From assembly GCA_027066935.1 (NCBI GenBank), contig JAMOMX010000145.1, positions 1-13,926 on the forward strand: DNA of 13,926 nt. The letters run 5' to 3'. A program made the translations under genes and the position numbers. This DNA comes from Sulfurimonas sp. (GTDB lineage Bacteria > Campylobacterota > Campylobacteria > Campylobacterales > Sulfurimonadaceae). Below the pieces are notes generated by a model that was given only the letters and a program-made list of their open reading frames with translations, was not told the DNA's origin and did no database searches. Shown here piece after piece: positions 6,393-13,926 of the stretch. The stretch's first letter is position 1; each line of letters opens with the position of its first letter.

Positions 6393-8780
6393 ATGGATGA
6401 ATTTCAAGAGATATTACAAGATTTCTTAGTTGAATCGTTTGAGTTAGTTGAACAATTAGATCAAGATCTAATTGAGTTAGAAGCTACTCCTGAAGATCTA
6501 GAGCTATTAAATGGAATCTTTAGAGTTGCTCATACTGTAAAAGGTGCATCATCATTTTTAAACTTTGATGTATTAACACATCTAACTCATCATATGGAAG
6601 ATGTTTTAAATAAAGCTAGACATGGTGAATTAATAATTACTCCAGATATTATGGATGTTGTTTTAGAATCAATTGATTTGATGAAAGCACTTTTAAACAA
6701 GATACGTGATACAAGCACAGATTCTGGAATTGATGTAGCTGCTTGTGTTATTAGACTTGATAAAGTTTCTGGTGGTGATAATGATGTAGCACAAGCTGAG
6801 CCTGCTTCTACACCAGTTGAAGTTGAAGAGGCTCCTGCTGAAGAAGAGCTAGATTATGACAACATGAGTGATGAAGATGTAGAAGCTGAAATTGCAAGAT
6901 TATTAAATGAGCGTCAAGAGGAAGATAAAGCAAAAAGAGCAGCTAAAATAGCTGCAGGTGAATCAGTTCCACAAGCGCCACCATCTCCAGATGAGGTTTC
7001 TTCAGAGACTCCTAAAGAAGAACCTACCCCAGCTGCATCTCCTCCGCCTCCACCACCAGCTCCACCAGCTGTAAAAAAAGAGGAACCAAAACCTAATGAT
7101 GCAAAAGCTGCAGCTCCTGTAAAAAAAGCAACTACAGTTGAGCAAACTATTCGTGTTGATGTAAAAAGACTTGATCATCTTATGAACCTCATTGGTGAGC
7201 TTGTTCTTGCTAAAAATAGATTAATAAAGATAAATGATGATGTAGAAGAGCGTTATGAGGGAGAGGAGTTTTTAGAAGAGCTTAACCAAGTTGTATCTAT
7301 TGTTTCACTTGTTACAACTGACTTACAAATAGCAGTTATGAAAACAAGAATGCTTCCAATTGGTAAAGTTTTTAACAAATTTCCTAGAATGATTCGTGAT
7401 TTAACTAGAGAATTAAATAAAAAAATTGAGTTAGAAATTTCTGGAGAGGATACAGAGCTTGATAAATCAATTGTTGAGGAGATTGGTGATCCATTGGTTC
7501 ATATTATTCGTAACTCTTGTGATCATGGTATAGAGATACCAGAAGTTCGTATTGGTGCTGGAAAGACAGAAGGTGGTACAATAGCATTAAAAGCATTTAA
7601 TGAGGGCAACCAAATTGTTATTCAAATTGATGATGACGGTAAGGGTTTAGACGCAGAAATGCTTAAAGATAAAGCAATAGAAAAAGGCTTAATCAGCGAA
7701 AAAGAAGCTGATAATATGAGTGATAAAGAGGCATTTTTACTCATTATGAGACCAGGTTTTTCAACAGCAGCAGCGGTTACAAATGTATCTGGTCGTGGTG
7801 TTGGGATGGATGTTGTAAAAACAAATATTGAAAAAGTTAATGGTATTATTGATATAGAGAGTGAGATAGGAAAAGGAACTTCGATGAAGTTAAAAATTCC
7901 TCTAACTCTAGCAATTATTCAAGCTCTGCTAGTTGGTGTTCAAGAGGAGACATATGCAATTCCTTTAGCATCAGTTTTAGAGACTGTTCGTATCTCAACA
8001 GATGAAATTTATACAGTTGAGGGAAAAAGTGTTATGAGACTTCGTGAAGATGTTTTATCGCTTGTTCATATAGCTGATATTTTTGAAGTAGAGCGCATAA
8101 TGAATGGAGGGGAACATGCATATGTAGTTGTCCTTGGTCTTGGTACTCAAAAACTAGGTCTAATTGTTGATACTTTAGTTGGTCAAGAAGAGATTGTTAT
8201 TAAATCATTGGGTGATTATTTAAAAGGTATTGAAGGGGTTGCTGGTGCAACCATTCGTGGTGATGGTGGTGTTACACTTATTGTTGATGTTGTTGCAATT
8301 ATGGACATGGCTAAAAATGTTAAAGCAAGTTCTACTCAAAATTCAACATCTAATGTTGAACAACTGACACAAGAAAAGACAAAAAGTAGTGATTATACAG
8401 TTATGATTGTTGATGATTCTAAGACAGATAGAACTATTATGACAAGTGCACTTAAACCACTTGGAATGACTTTAATTGAAGCAGGAGATGGACAAGAAGC
8501 TCTTAGTATTTTAAAACGTGGAGATAACCACTTTGACGCTATGCTTATTGATATTGAGATGCCAAGAATGGATGGTTATACATTAGCAACAGAGATTAAA
8601 AAGTATAGTAGATATAAAAACTTACCATTAATTGCAGTAACAAGTCGTACTGGTAAATCTGATCGAATGCGTGGAGTTGAATCTGGAATGGTTGAATATA
8701 TTACTAAACCATATTCAGCAGACTACTTATCTAGTGTAGTACAGAGAAATATAAACTTTAAATCGGAGTTCTTATCATGA
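6393..8780 (+). CDS. cheA: Chemotaxis histidine kinase CheA with C-terminal receiver domain (CheAY)
   Basis: This is the central kinase of the chemotaxis array; it autophosphorylates and passes phosphate to CheY. Domains in the 795 residues: P1/Hpt at about 1-105 with the phosphorylated H47 (AHTVKGASSF); an acidic, Ala/Pro-rich linker at about 130-246 with a polyproline run near residues 217-227 and no recognisable P2 CheY-binding domain; the P3 dimerisation helix pair from about 252; the P4 ATPase with N374 (IIRNSCDHG), D415 (DDDGKG) and GRGVGMD (467-473); the P5 CheW-like domain (about 505-640); and a receiver domain (about 667-790) with D674-D675, phosphoacceptor D720, T750 and K772. The fused receiver is typical of Campylobacterota; in Helicobacter CheAY2 it has been proposed to act as a phosphate sink. 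The start has a clear AGGAG eight bases upstream. The stop overlaps cheW (ATGA). Confidence 0.97.
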   Translation: MDEFQEILQDFLVESFELVEQLDQDLIELEATPEDLELLNGIFRVAHTVKGASSFLNFDVLTHLTHHMEDVLNKARHGELIITPDIMDVVLESIDLMKALLNKIRDTSTDSGIDVAACVIRLDKVSGGDNDVAQAEPASTPVEVEEAPAEEELDYDNMSDEDVEAEIARLLNERQEEDKAKRAAKIAAGESVPQAPPSPDEVSSETPKEEPTPAASPPPPPPAPPAVKKEEPKPNDAKAAAPVKKATTVEQTIRVDVKRLDHLMNLIGELVLAKNRLIKINDDVEERYEGEEFLEELNQVVSIVSLVTTDLQIAVMKTRMLPIGKVFNKFPRMIRDLTRELNKKIELEISGEDTELDKSIVEEIGDPLVHIIRNSCDHGIEIPEVRIGAGKTEGGTIALKAFNEGNQIVIQIDDDGKGLDAEMLKDKAIEKGLISEKEADNMSDKEAFLLIMRPGFSTAAAVTNVSGRGVGMDVVKTNIEKVNGIIDIESEIGKGTSMKLKIPLTLAIIQALLVGVQEETYAIPLASVLETVRISTDEIYTVEGKSVMRLREDVLSLVHIADIFEVERIMNGGEHAYVVVLGLGTQKLGLIVDTLVGQEEIVIKSLGDYLKGIEGVAGATIRGDGGVTLIVDVVAIMDMAKNVKASSTQNSTSNVEQLTQEKTKSSDYTVMIVDDSKTDRTIMTSALKPLGMTLIEAGDGQEALSILKRGDNHFDAMLIDIEMPRMDGYTLATEIKKYSRYKNLPLIAVTSRTGKSDRMRGVESGMVEYITKPYSADYLSSVVQRNINFKSEFLS

Positions 8781-9271
8781 GTGATAAATTAAAAGAGATA
8801 ATTAATAAACAAAGTGATCAACAAAATCCTGATTTAACTAATTTAGATGATGTAGTACAATTGGTTGGATTTATTATTGGTGATGAGGAGTATGCTATCC
8901 CTATTTTAGCAATTCAAGAGATTATTAAACCATTTGCATGGACACGTGTACCACAAGTCCCAGCTTATGTAAAGGGAGTGTTTAATATGCGTGGGTCTGT
9001 TATTCCATTAATTGATTTACGTTTAAAGTTTGGTTTGAATGAGCAAAAACATAATGATGAAACTCGTTTTATAGTTATGAAAGTTGGTGATGAAATAGCA
9101 GGTTTTGTAATAGACAGATTAACTATGGCTCTTCGTATTAAAAAACAAAATATTGGTCCTGCACCTGATACAATAGATAGGGAAGATTCTTTAATTGATG
9201 GAGTTGGAAAAGAAAAAGATAGAATAATTACTATTTTAAAAGCAGATAAACTATTAAAAAGAGATTTTTAA
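8777..9271 (+). CDS. cheW: Chemotaxis adaptor protein CheW
   Basis: CheW links chemoreceptor tips to the P5 domain of CheA in the membrane-associated array. The 164-residue protein is a single CheW domain (about 25-160) after a polar N-terminal extension of about 25 residues. The conserved core IIGDEEYAIPILAIQEII, then GVFNMRGSVIPLIDLRLKFG with N70-R72-G73, and DRLTMALRI are present. The start overlaps the cheA stop by four bases, with GGAG upstream inside cheA. The next gene, STAS-mlaE, begins ten bases after the stop, so the chemotaxis genes may share a transcript with the lipid transporter genes. Confidence 0.96.
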   Translation: MSDKLKEIINKQSDQQNPDLTNLDDVVQLVGFIIGDEEYAIPILAIQEIIKPFAWTRVPQVPAYVKGVFNMRGSVIPLIDLRLKFGLNEQKHNDETRFIVMKVGDEIAGFVIDRLTMALRIKKQNIGPAPDTIDREDSLIDGVGKEKDRIITILKADKLLKRDF

Positions 9272-9281
9272 TAAAAACTAG

Positions 9282-10400
9282 ATGGATAAGTCTTCTTTAG
9301 AAATAACCCAACAAACCACAACAATCTCGCTGAATTTTTTTGGTGAGTTCACCCTCTATTTAGTCTCATCCTATGAACAAAAGATAAAAACATTTGATTA
9401 TAAAAAATATAAATATATTAATATAAATCTGAATGATTTAGATTATCTTGATACAGCTGCAGCAATTTTTTTAAATAATTTTTTAAAAAAACTCAAGAAA
9501 GAAAATATAAATTATAATATAAATTGTGAAAAAACAGAACTCTTAGATACAATAAAATTAGTACAAAAATATCATGTAGACTTAGATAAGATAAAAGAAT
9601 CACGAGAAAATATCTTAGATAAATTAGGAAAAGAGTTTTTCAAAAAATTTCATGATTTTATGGCTTTTGTGAGCTTTTTAGGAAAACTTTTTTCTACAAA
9701 ACTTTTTGTTATTAAAAACTTAAAACAAATCAGAGTTAAAGAGATATTTTTTGAGATGAATGAGAGTGCGATTAAAGCTATTGGCATTGTTGCCCTTACA
9801 AGTTTTTTGATAGGGTTGGTTATAGCTTATCAATCAGCATATCAGCTTAAAATTTATGGTGCAAATATTTTTATAGTAGATATGATTGGTATCTCTATGC
9901 TTAGAGAGTTAGCACCAATTATTACAGCTATAGTAATAGCAGGGCGTAGTGGTTCTGCTTTTACTGCACAAATTGGTGCCATGAAAATAACAGAAGAGTT
10001 AGATGCGATGCGTACAATGGGTTTTGATCCCTATCTATTTTTAGTAATACCAAAAATATTAGCACTTATGATTACTGTGCCGGTATTAATATTTATAGCA
10101 GATATAATGGGAATATTGGCTGGGATGATAGTAGCAAATATAGATCTTGGTATTACAGTAGATATGTTTTTAAGTCGTTTTACTGAAGTTGTAGATATCA
10201 AACATTTTTATATAGGAATATTCAAAGGTCCGTTTTTTGCATTTTTAATTGCTACTATTGGAATCTATCGTGGTTTAGTTGTAAAAAATGATACTCAAAG
10301 TATTGGATTTAATACAACTAGAAGTGTTGTTGAGTCAATTTTTGCTGTAATTGTATGTGATGCTTTATTTTCAATTGCATTTACAAACTTGGGGATATAA
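9282..10400 (+). CDS. mlaE: MlaE-type ABC lipid transporter permease with fused N-terminal STAS (MlaB-like) domain
   Basis: This is the inner-membrane permease of an MCE transporter that moves phospholipids between membranes. Residues about 1-100 form a STAS domain; LDYLDTAAAIFL carries D57-T58, matching the key Thr of E. coli MlaB that the ATPase complex needs. Residues about 100-150 are a charged amphipathic linker. Residues about 155-370 are the MlaE permease, with about five membrane helices and the family signatures GRSGSAFTAQIGAMKITEE and LDAMRTMG, followed by PKILALMITVPVL. In E. coli MlaB and MlaE are separate proteins; here they are one chain of 372 residues. No Shine-Dalgarno is evident before the ATG, so translation may depend on coupling to cheW or be weak. 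The stop overlaps the mlaF start by one base (TAATG). C. jejuni iamB is the likely counterpart, from memory. Confidence 0.93.
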   Translation: MDKSSLEITQQTTTISLNFFGEFTLYLVSSYEQKIKTFDYKKYKYININLNDLDYLDTAAAIFLNNFLKKLKKENINYNINCEKTELLDTIKLVQKYHVDLDKIKESRENILDKLGKEFFKKFHDFMAFVSFLGKLFSTKLFVIKNLKQIRVKEIFFEMNESAIKAIGIVALTSFLIGLVIAYQSAYQLKIYGANIFIVDMIGISMLRELAPIITAIVIAGRSGSAFTAQIGAMKITEELDAMRTMGFDPYLFLVIPKILALMITVPVLIFIADIMGILAGMIVANIDLGITVDMFLSRFTEVVDIKHFYIGIFKGPFFAFLIATIGIYRGLVVKNDTQSIGFNTTRSVVESIFAVIVCDALFSIAFTNLGI

Positions 10401-11152
10401 TGAGTATTGCAATAGGTGAAACCATTATTAAAGTTCGAAATGTTAAAACTATTTTTGATAAGAAAATAGTTCATGATGGATTAAATTTAGATATTAATAA
10501 GGGGGAAATCTATGGCTTACTTGGTCCAAGCGGTTGTGGAAAAACTACCTTACTAAAAGAGATGGTGATGCTACAAAATTATCATGGTGGCAATATAGAT
10601 ATTTTAGGGTATAATTTATCTAATATCAACGAGAATGACGCACAAGCTCTAAGAAGGCAATGGGGTGTTTTATTTCAAGCAGGTGCTCTTTTTTCTTCAC
10701 TTAGTTTAGCTGATAATATTGCGCTTGGTCTTGTGGAGTATAGTGATTTATCAAAAAAAATGATAGATGAAATTGTTGCATTTAAAATTAACTTGGTTGG
10801 ATTAAAACAAGAAGATAAAGCATTGTTCCCCTCTCAAATAAGTGGTGGAATGAAAAAAAAAGCAGCTTTAGCTCGTGCTTTAGCACTTGATCCAAAGTTG
10901 CTGTTTTTGGATGAACCAACAAGTGGATTAGATCCTATTTCAGCAAGAGAGTTTGATACTTTAATACTAAAATTACGTGAACTTTTGGGTCTTAGTATTG
11001 TGATGGTATCACATGATTTACGCTCTATTTATGATACTTTGGATCGTATAGCTGTAATTGATAATAAAAAAATTATTTATGAGGGTAATCTTAAAGATAT
11101 CAAAAATGATAAAAGTGAATTTATACAAACATTTTTTAGAGCTAATATTTAG
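10400..11152 (+). CDS. mlaF: MlaF-type ABC transporter ATP-binding protein
   Basis: This cytosolic ATPase drives the MlaE permease. All motor motifs are present in 250 residues: Walker A GPSGCGKTT (42-50), Q-loop LFQAGALFSSL as typical of the MlaF group, signature ISGGM (147-151) in place of LSGGQ, Walker B LLFLDEP with D171-E172, D-loop SGLDP, and switch H205 (VSHDL). The length matches E. coli MlaF without a long extension. Translation is coupled to mlaE by the TAATG overlap. It is followed by a 96-base gap holding three stem-loops before mlaD, which is unusual in this otherwise compact operon. C. jejuni iamA is the probable counterpart, from memory. Confidence 0.95.
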   Translation: MSIAIGETIIKVRNVKTIFDKKIVHDGLNLDINKGEIYGLLGPSGCGKTTLLKEMVMLQNYHGGNIDILGYNLSNINENDAQALRRQWGVLFQAGALFSSLSLADNIALGLVEYSDLSKKMIDEIVAFKINLVGLKQEDKALFPSQISGGMKKKAALARALALDPKLLFLDEPTSGLDPISAREFDTLILKLRELLGLSIVMVSHDLRSIYDTLDRIAVIDNKKIIYEGNLKDIKNDKSEFIQTFFRANI

Positions 11153-11226
11153 CTTATCAAGCGAAAGCTTGACTTTAGTGACCATAGCGGTCAAAGCGGA
11201 GATAAAGGGACTTGTACCTTTATTGG
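11153..11226 (+). repeat. Intergenic element of three consecutive stem-loops between mlaF and mlaD
   Basis: Three hairpins lie in tandem. Stem 1 is TCAAGC-GAAA-GCTTGA (11157-11172), six perfect pairs closed by a GNRA tetraloop. Stem 2 is TGACC-ATAGC-GGTCA (11179-11193), five pairs, extendable by CTT/AAG (11173-11175 with 11194-11196) across a three-base bulge. Stem 3 is ATAAAGG-GACTTGTA-CCTTTAT (11202-11223), seven pairs. AGCTT (11151-11155) can instead pair with AAGCT (11165-11169), so stem 1 has an alternative partner. I count 30 G/C in 71 bases (42%) in 11153-11223, against about 30% around it. No U-run follows any stem, so a simple terminator is unlikely. It could be a dispersed REP-like repeat, an RNA processing or stability element that sets mlaEF against mlaD levels, or a small RNA. 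The structure is seen; its nature is inference. Confidence 0.5.
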
Positions 11227-11248
11227 ATAAATAAAATGGAATATTTAG

Positions 11249-12208
11249 ATGAATAATAAAGTAAATTATACAATAGTTGGTTTTTTTGTTTTAGCTGGTA
11301 TGTTTTTAATGATTGTTTTTTCATACTGGTTGCTTCAACCAGCAAATGAAAAAGAGGTTAAAACTTATGTAATATATTTTGATGAGTCAGTTTTAGGATT
11401 AAATTTAGAAGCTCCTGTAAAATATAGGGGAGTTTCTGTTGGAAAAGTTACAAATTTACAAATTAAACAAGATAATTCACAACAAGTTGAAGTTCATATA
11501 TCTATATTAAAAACAACACCAATTAAGGTATCTACAAGAGCTAAACTTACATCTCAAGGAATTACAGGTCTGAGTTATATAAATCTAACAATGGGTGATA
11601 ATAGTGCACCACTTTTGGAAATATCTAATGGTGATAAGTATCCAGTTATAAAAACAATACCATCTTTTTTTGAAACTATAGAAAAATCATTTGGAAATGT
11701 ATCAACAAACTTATCTAAGACATTAAGTGGGACGCAAAAACTTTTAAATGAGGAAAATCAACAACAGATAAAATTACTTTTAAAACGCACTGCTGGCTTT
11801 ATGGATAAGATGGAAAAACTTCTTGATGATAAAACTATTAAACATCTACAATCTAGTGTGAAGAATCTGGATGAGAGTAGTGATAAATTAAATAAAATGA
11901 TGCCAAAAATAGAATATTTTATAAAAAATAGTGTAGCATGGGAAAATAAAATATCAAACTCTTTTGATTCCATTATGGGTAGCTACATAGGAATAAAAGA
12001 GTCTATGGATGAGTTTAAACGGGCTCTTTCAAGTGGAGAGTTTAATCTAAAAGAGATTACAAGTGATATAGTACCAACTATAAACAATGCAGTTTTGGAT
12101 TTTCAACAGTTAATGATAAAAGCAGATAGTGTTTTAGAACAATATGAAAGAAGTCCAAGCGATATACTGTTTAAACAACAAGAGATTAAAAATGGTCCAG
12201 GGGAATAG
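11249..12208 (+). CDS. mlaD: MlaD-type MCE domain protein, membrane-anchored periplasmic lipid-binding subunit
   Basis: MCE proteins form hexameric rings in the periplasm that pass lipids to or from the MlaE permease. The 319-residue protein has a short cytoplasmic N-terminus, one membrane helix (about 9-29, TIVGFFVLAGMFLMIVFSYWLL) and an MCE domain (about 38-115) with APVKYRGVSVGKVTNL and the later TSQGITGLSYINL motif. A long helical C-terminal part (about 130-310) follows, rich in Lys, Asp, Ser and Leu and probably coiled coil. E. coli MlaD has only about 183 residues, so the C-terminal extension is substantial and could reach further across the periplasm. A GGA eight bases before the ATG is the likely ribosome site. 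The lipoprotein gene starts three bases after the stop. Confidence 0.92.
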   Translation: MNNKVNYTIVGFFVLAGMFLMIVFSYWLLQPANEKEVKTYVIYFDESVLGLNLEAPVKYRGVSVGKVTNLQIKQDNSQQVEVHISILKTTPIKVSTRAKLTSQGITGLSYINLTMGDNSAPLLEISNGDKYPVIKTIPSFFETIEKSFGNVSTNLSKTLSGTQKLLNEENQQQIKLLLKRTAGFMDKMEKLLDDKTIKHLQSSVKNLDESSDKLNKMMPKIEYFIKNSVAWENKISNSFDSIMGSYIGIKESMDEFKRALSSGEFNLKEITSDIVPTINNAVLDFQQLMIKADSVLEQYERSPSDILFKQQEIKNGPGE

Positions 12209-12211
12209 TTT

Positions 12212-12808
12212 ATGAAATTAATATTACCAATACTTTTAGTATTTATTTTTTTTGGTTGTGCTACAAAAGTGCCTATAGCTACAAAATATAAATTAGATAG
12301 TGAAATAAATACTAAAAAAATTCAAGATTCTAAGTGTTCAAAAGAGAGTTTAAAAGTTTTACAATCATTTAGTTCTAGTATGTTAATGTCTCAAAAAATG
12401 TACTATGTGGAAGATAATAATAAAATATATCCATATTCTGAAGCTATGTGGGGTGATTCTCCAAACAAAATAGTATCTAAGCATTTATTTGAAATGTTAA
12501 GGGAATCAAATCTCTTTTATGCAGTAATTAATTCAAAATCTAGAATAAAAACATCATGGTTACTTGAGAGCAAGGTAGAAGATTTTATGCAATATTATGA
12601 AAATAATCTATCCTCTTCATATGTTAAAGTAACAGTTGATTTAACACTTATAGATTCAAAAACTTCACAAATAGTAGCTACTAATGTTTTTAGATCAAAA
12701 ATTAAAGTAGATACTCTTAATGCACAGGGAGGTGTTGAAGCTTTTAATACAGCTCTTAATGAAATTTTAAATGATAGTTCACTTTGGATATATAAACAAT
12801 GTCAATAA
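12212..12808 (+). CDS. Putative MCE-transporter auxiliary lipoprotein (PqiC / ABC_trans_aux-like)
   Basis: The N-terminus MKLILPILLVFIFFGCATK is a lipoprotein signal with lipobox FFGC and the lipidated Cys at residue 16; Phe at the -3 position is uncommon but tolerated. The 198-residue protein then shows features typical of the ABC-transport auxiliary lipoprotein family that includes PqiC: a YKLD motif shortly after the Cys, a segment MYYVEDNNKIYPYSEAMWGDSP resembling the 'Y.....i..Y...W...P' pattern, an L(F/L).A(V)I block, and a late SKTSQIVATNVFRSKI strand followed by a helix. It should be anchored to the outer membrane facing the periplasm and work with the MlaD ring. The ribosome site AGGGGA is good. 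The position after mlaD supports the role. Sequence identity to E. coli PqiC is probably low, so the family call is moderate. Confidence 0.8.
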   Translation: MKLILPILLVFIFFGCATKVPIATKYKLDSEINTKKIQDSKCSKESLKVLQSFSSSMLMSQKMYYVEDNNKIYPYSEAMWGDSPNKIVSKHLFEMLRESNLFYAVINSKSRIKTSWLLESKVEDFMQYYENNLSSSYVKVTVDLTLIDSKTSQIVATNVFRSKIKVDTLNAQGGVEAFNTALNEILNDSSLWIYKQCQ

Positions 12809-13926
12809 TCAAAGAAGAGGAATACAAAAAGCGTAGAGACACACTCGCCAAAAAAATGTCACAACATAGTGTAGCCATCATTTTTAGTGCAACTTATAAA
12901 ACACGCTCAAATGACACTAACTATCCATTTAGGCAAAATAGCAATTTTTATTATTTAACTGGATTTAAAGAGGATAATTCAATCCTTGTTTTAATTAAAA
13001 AAAAGAAAAAATACAAATCAATTTTGTTTGTAAATAAAAAAGATAAAACAGATGAGATGTGGAATGGTAAAAGATTAGGTGTTTTAAAAGCAAAAAAAAG
13101 TTTTTTAGTGGATGAAATATATGTGTCAGATGAATTTAAAAAAAAGATTAGTGAGTTTTTAGAACTAAAAAAGAGTTTGTATTTTGATTTTAAACTAGAT
13201 GATTCAAAAATGAAACTACTCAAAAATAGTGCAAAAAACATAAATATTCATAAAAATATAGCTTTAATTATCCAAAAGATGAGACTTGTAAAATCAGATT
13301 CAGAGATTTCTCTTATAAAAAAAGCTATAAATATTACTAAAAAAGCACATCATAAGTTGATGAAGTTAGATAAAATAGGTAGAAATGAATATGAATTATT
13401 ATCAAATATAGAACATATATTTAAGATTAATGGAGCTTACGATAGTGCCTATACCTCAATAGTAGCATGTGGAAACAGTGCCAATACTCTTCACTATATC
13501 GATAATAATAAACCACTAGTTAATAATGAATTAATCCTTATAGATGCTGGTTGTGAGTATCAGTATTATGCTAGTGATGTAACTCGTACCATACCTGTAA
13601 ATAAGCAATTTTCCAAAGCTCAAAAAGAGATATATGAGTTAGTATTATCAGTCGAAAAATTTATTATAAAGATGGTAAAACCAAATATTAAACGCTCTGA
13701 GTTACATAAAAAAAGTGAAGAACTTTTAGTAAAAGGGATGATAAAACTTGGTATTTTAAAAGGTAATTATAAAAAAATTATTAAAAAACAGATACATAAA
13801 AAATATTATCCACATGGCATTGGTCATTGGATGGGTTTAGATGTCCATGATGAATGCCCATATAAAGATGAAAATGGAGATGAAATTCTTTTACAAGAGG
13901 GTATGGTTTTAACAATAGAACCAGGT
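12799..13926 (+). CDS. pepP: Xaa-Pro aminopeptidase (PepP, M24B family), C-terminus cut by window edge
   Basis: I translated this frame by hand: it is open for 376 codons from the ATG at 12799 to the window edge. It has an N-terminal AMP_N-type domain (about 1-135), with FRQNSNFYYLTGF typical of aminopeptidase P, then an M24 pita-bread catalytic domain from about 165. Visible metal ligands are D249 (IDAGCEY), D260 (ASDVTRT), H343 (HGIGHWMGLDVHD) and E374 (TIEPG). The fifth ligand, a Glu further on, lies outside the window. The substrate-side motif CGNSANTLHY is also present. The enzyme removes N-terminal residues preceding proline and uses two metal ions, usually Mn. The start overlaps the lipoprotein gene by ten bases and its ribosome site is weak. 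The N-terminal half is very Lys-rich, in keeping with the low GC. Confidence 0.93.
   Translation, partial: MSIIKEEEYKKRRDTLAKKMSQHSVAIIFSATYKTRSNDTNYPFRQNSNFYYLTGFKEDNSILVLIKKKKKYKSILFVNKKDKTDEMWNGKRLGVLKAKKSFLVDEIYVSDEFKKKISEFLELKKSLYFDFKLDDSKMKLLKNSAKNINIHKNIALIIQKMRLVKSDSEISLIKKAINITKKAHHKLMKLDKIGRNEYELLSNIEHIFKINGAYDSAYTSIVACGNSANTLHYIDNNKPLVNNELILIDAGCEYQYYASDVTRTIPVNKQFSKAQKEIYELVLSVEKFIIKMVKPNIKRSELHKKSEELLVKGMIKLGILKGNYKKIIKKQIHKKYYPHGIGHWMGLDVHDECPYKDENGDEILLQEGMVLTIEPG

Noticed and set aside
7030..7080. Pro-rich repeat in cheA considered as a frameshift or inserted sequence
   Set aside because: The frame stays open and in register on both sides, and Pro/Ala/Glu-rich linkers are common between CheA domains.
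11202..11226. Third stem-loop considered as a rho-independent terminator after mlaF
   Set aside because: The stem is AT-rich at its base and is followed by TGGATAAATAAAA, not a T-run, and mlaD must still be transcribed.
11153..11235. Open frames through the stem-loop element considered as a small gene or an mlaF extension
   Set aside because: mlaF ends at a normal length at its TAG, neither frame has an ATG with a ribosome site, and palindromic DNA easily stays open by chance.
12951..13241. Minus-strand open frame inside the pepP-like gene
   Set aside because: It is Phe/Ser-rich as expected from the complement of Lys/Glu codons, and the plus strand encodes a clear aminopeptidase P domain.

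Overview
The window is AT-rich (roughly 30% GC by eye) and almost fully coding. It looks like chromosomal DNA of a Campylobacterota (epsilonproteobacterial) species, most likely a free-living Sulfurimonas-like organism. The main reasons are a CheV-CheA-CheW cluster in which CheA carries its own C-terminal receiver domain (the CheAY layout of Helicobacter and Campylobacter), a GreA with the start region usual in this phylum, a STAS-MlaE fusion, and very low GC with tightly overlapping genes. From memory, Campylobacter jejuni also keeps surE, a ThiF-like gene, greA and cheV-cheA-cheW close together. The genus is an inference.

Layout. Positions 1-1396 hold two minus-strand genes of unknown function: a membrane-anchored coiled-coil protein running off the left edge (1-828) and a 179-residue soluble protein (857-1396). 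A 71-bp divergent intergenic region with a candidate -10 box on each strand separates them from the plus-strand genes. From 1468 to the right edge everything is on the plus strand: surE, a tcdA-like gene with a TTG start, an 81-residue unknown protein, greA, argC (TTG start), a calcineurin-like phosphoesterase resembling the lipid A enzyme LpxH, cheV, cheA(Y), cheW, STAS-mlaE, mlaF, mlaD, a PqiC-type lipoprotein gene, and a 5' part of an Xaa-Pro aminopeptidase gene (pepP-like). Many of these genes overlap or abut, so translational coupling is likely throughout. The only clear internal promoter candidate is upstream of greA.

How the genes work together. cheV-cheA-cheW encode the core of the chemotaxis signalling array: two receptor-coupling proteins and the kinase. 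mlaE-mlaF-mlaD plus the lipoprotein form an MCE-type ABC lipid transporter of the envelope. Its MlaB-like STAS domain is fused to the permease, and a PqiC-like lipoprotein stands in the position where E. coli has mlaC. The phosphoesterase could also serve envelope lipid synthesis. surE, tcdA, greA, argC and pepP are housekeeping genes for nucleotide turnover, tRNA modification, transcript cleavage, arginine synthesis and peptide turnover.

The most unusual non-coding feature is the 96-bp gap between mlaF and mlaD. It holds three consecutive stem-loops in a stretch about 42% GC, clearly higher than its surroundings, and it interrupts an otherwise compact operon. I saw no CRISPR array, tRNA, rRNA, insertion sequence or phage gene. 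I found no complete undescribed system. The best candidates for new biology are this stem-loop element, the two unknown minus-strand genes and the small protein after tcdA.
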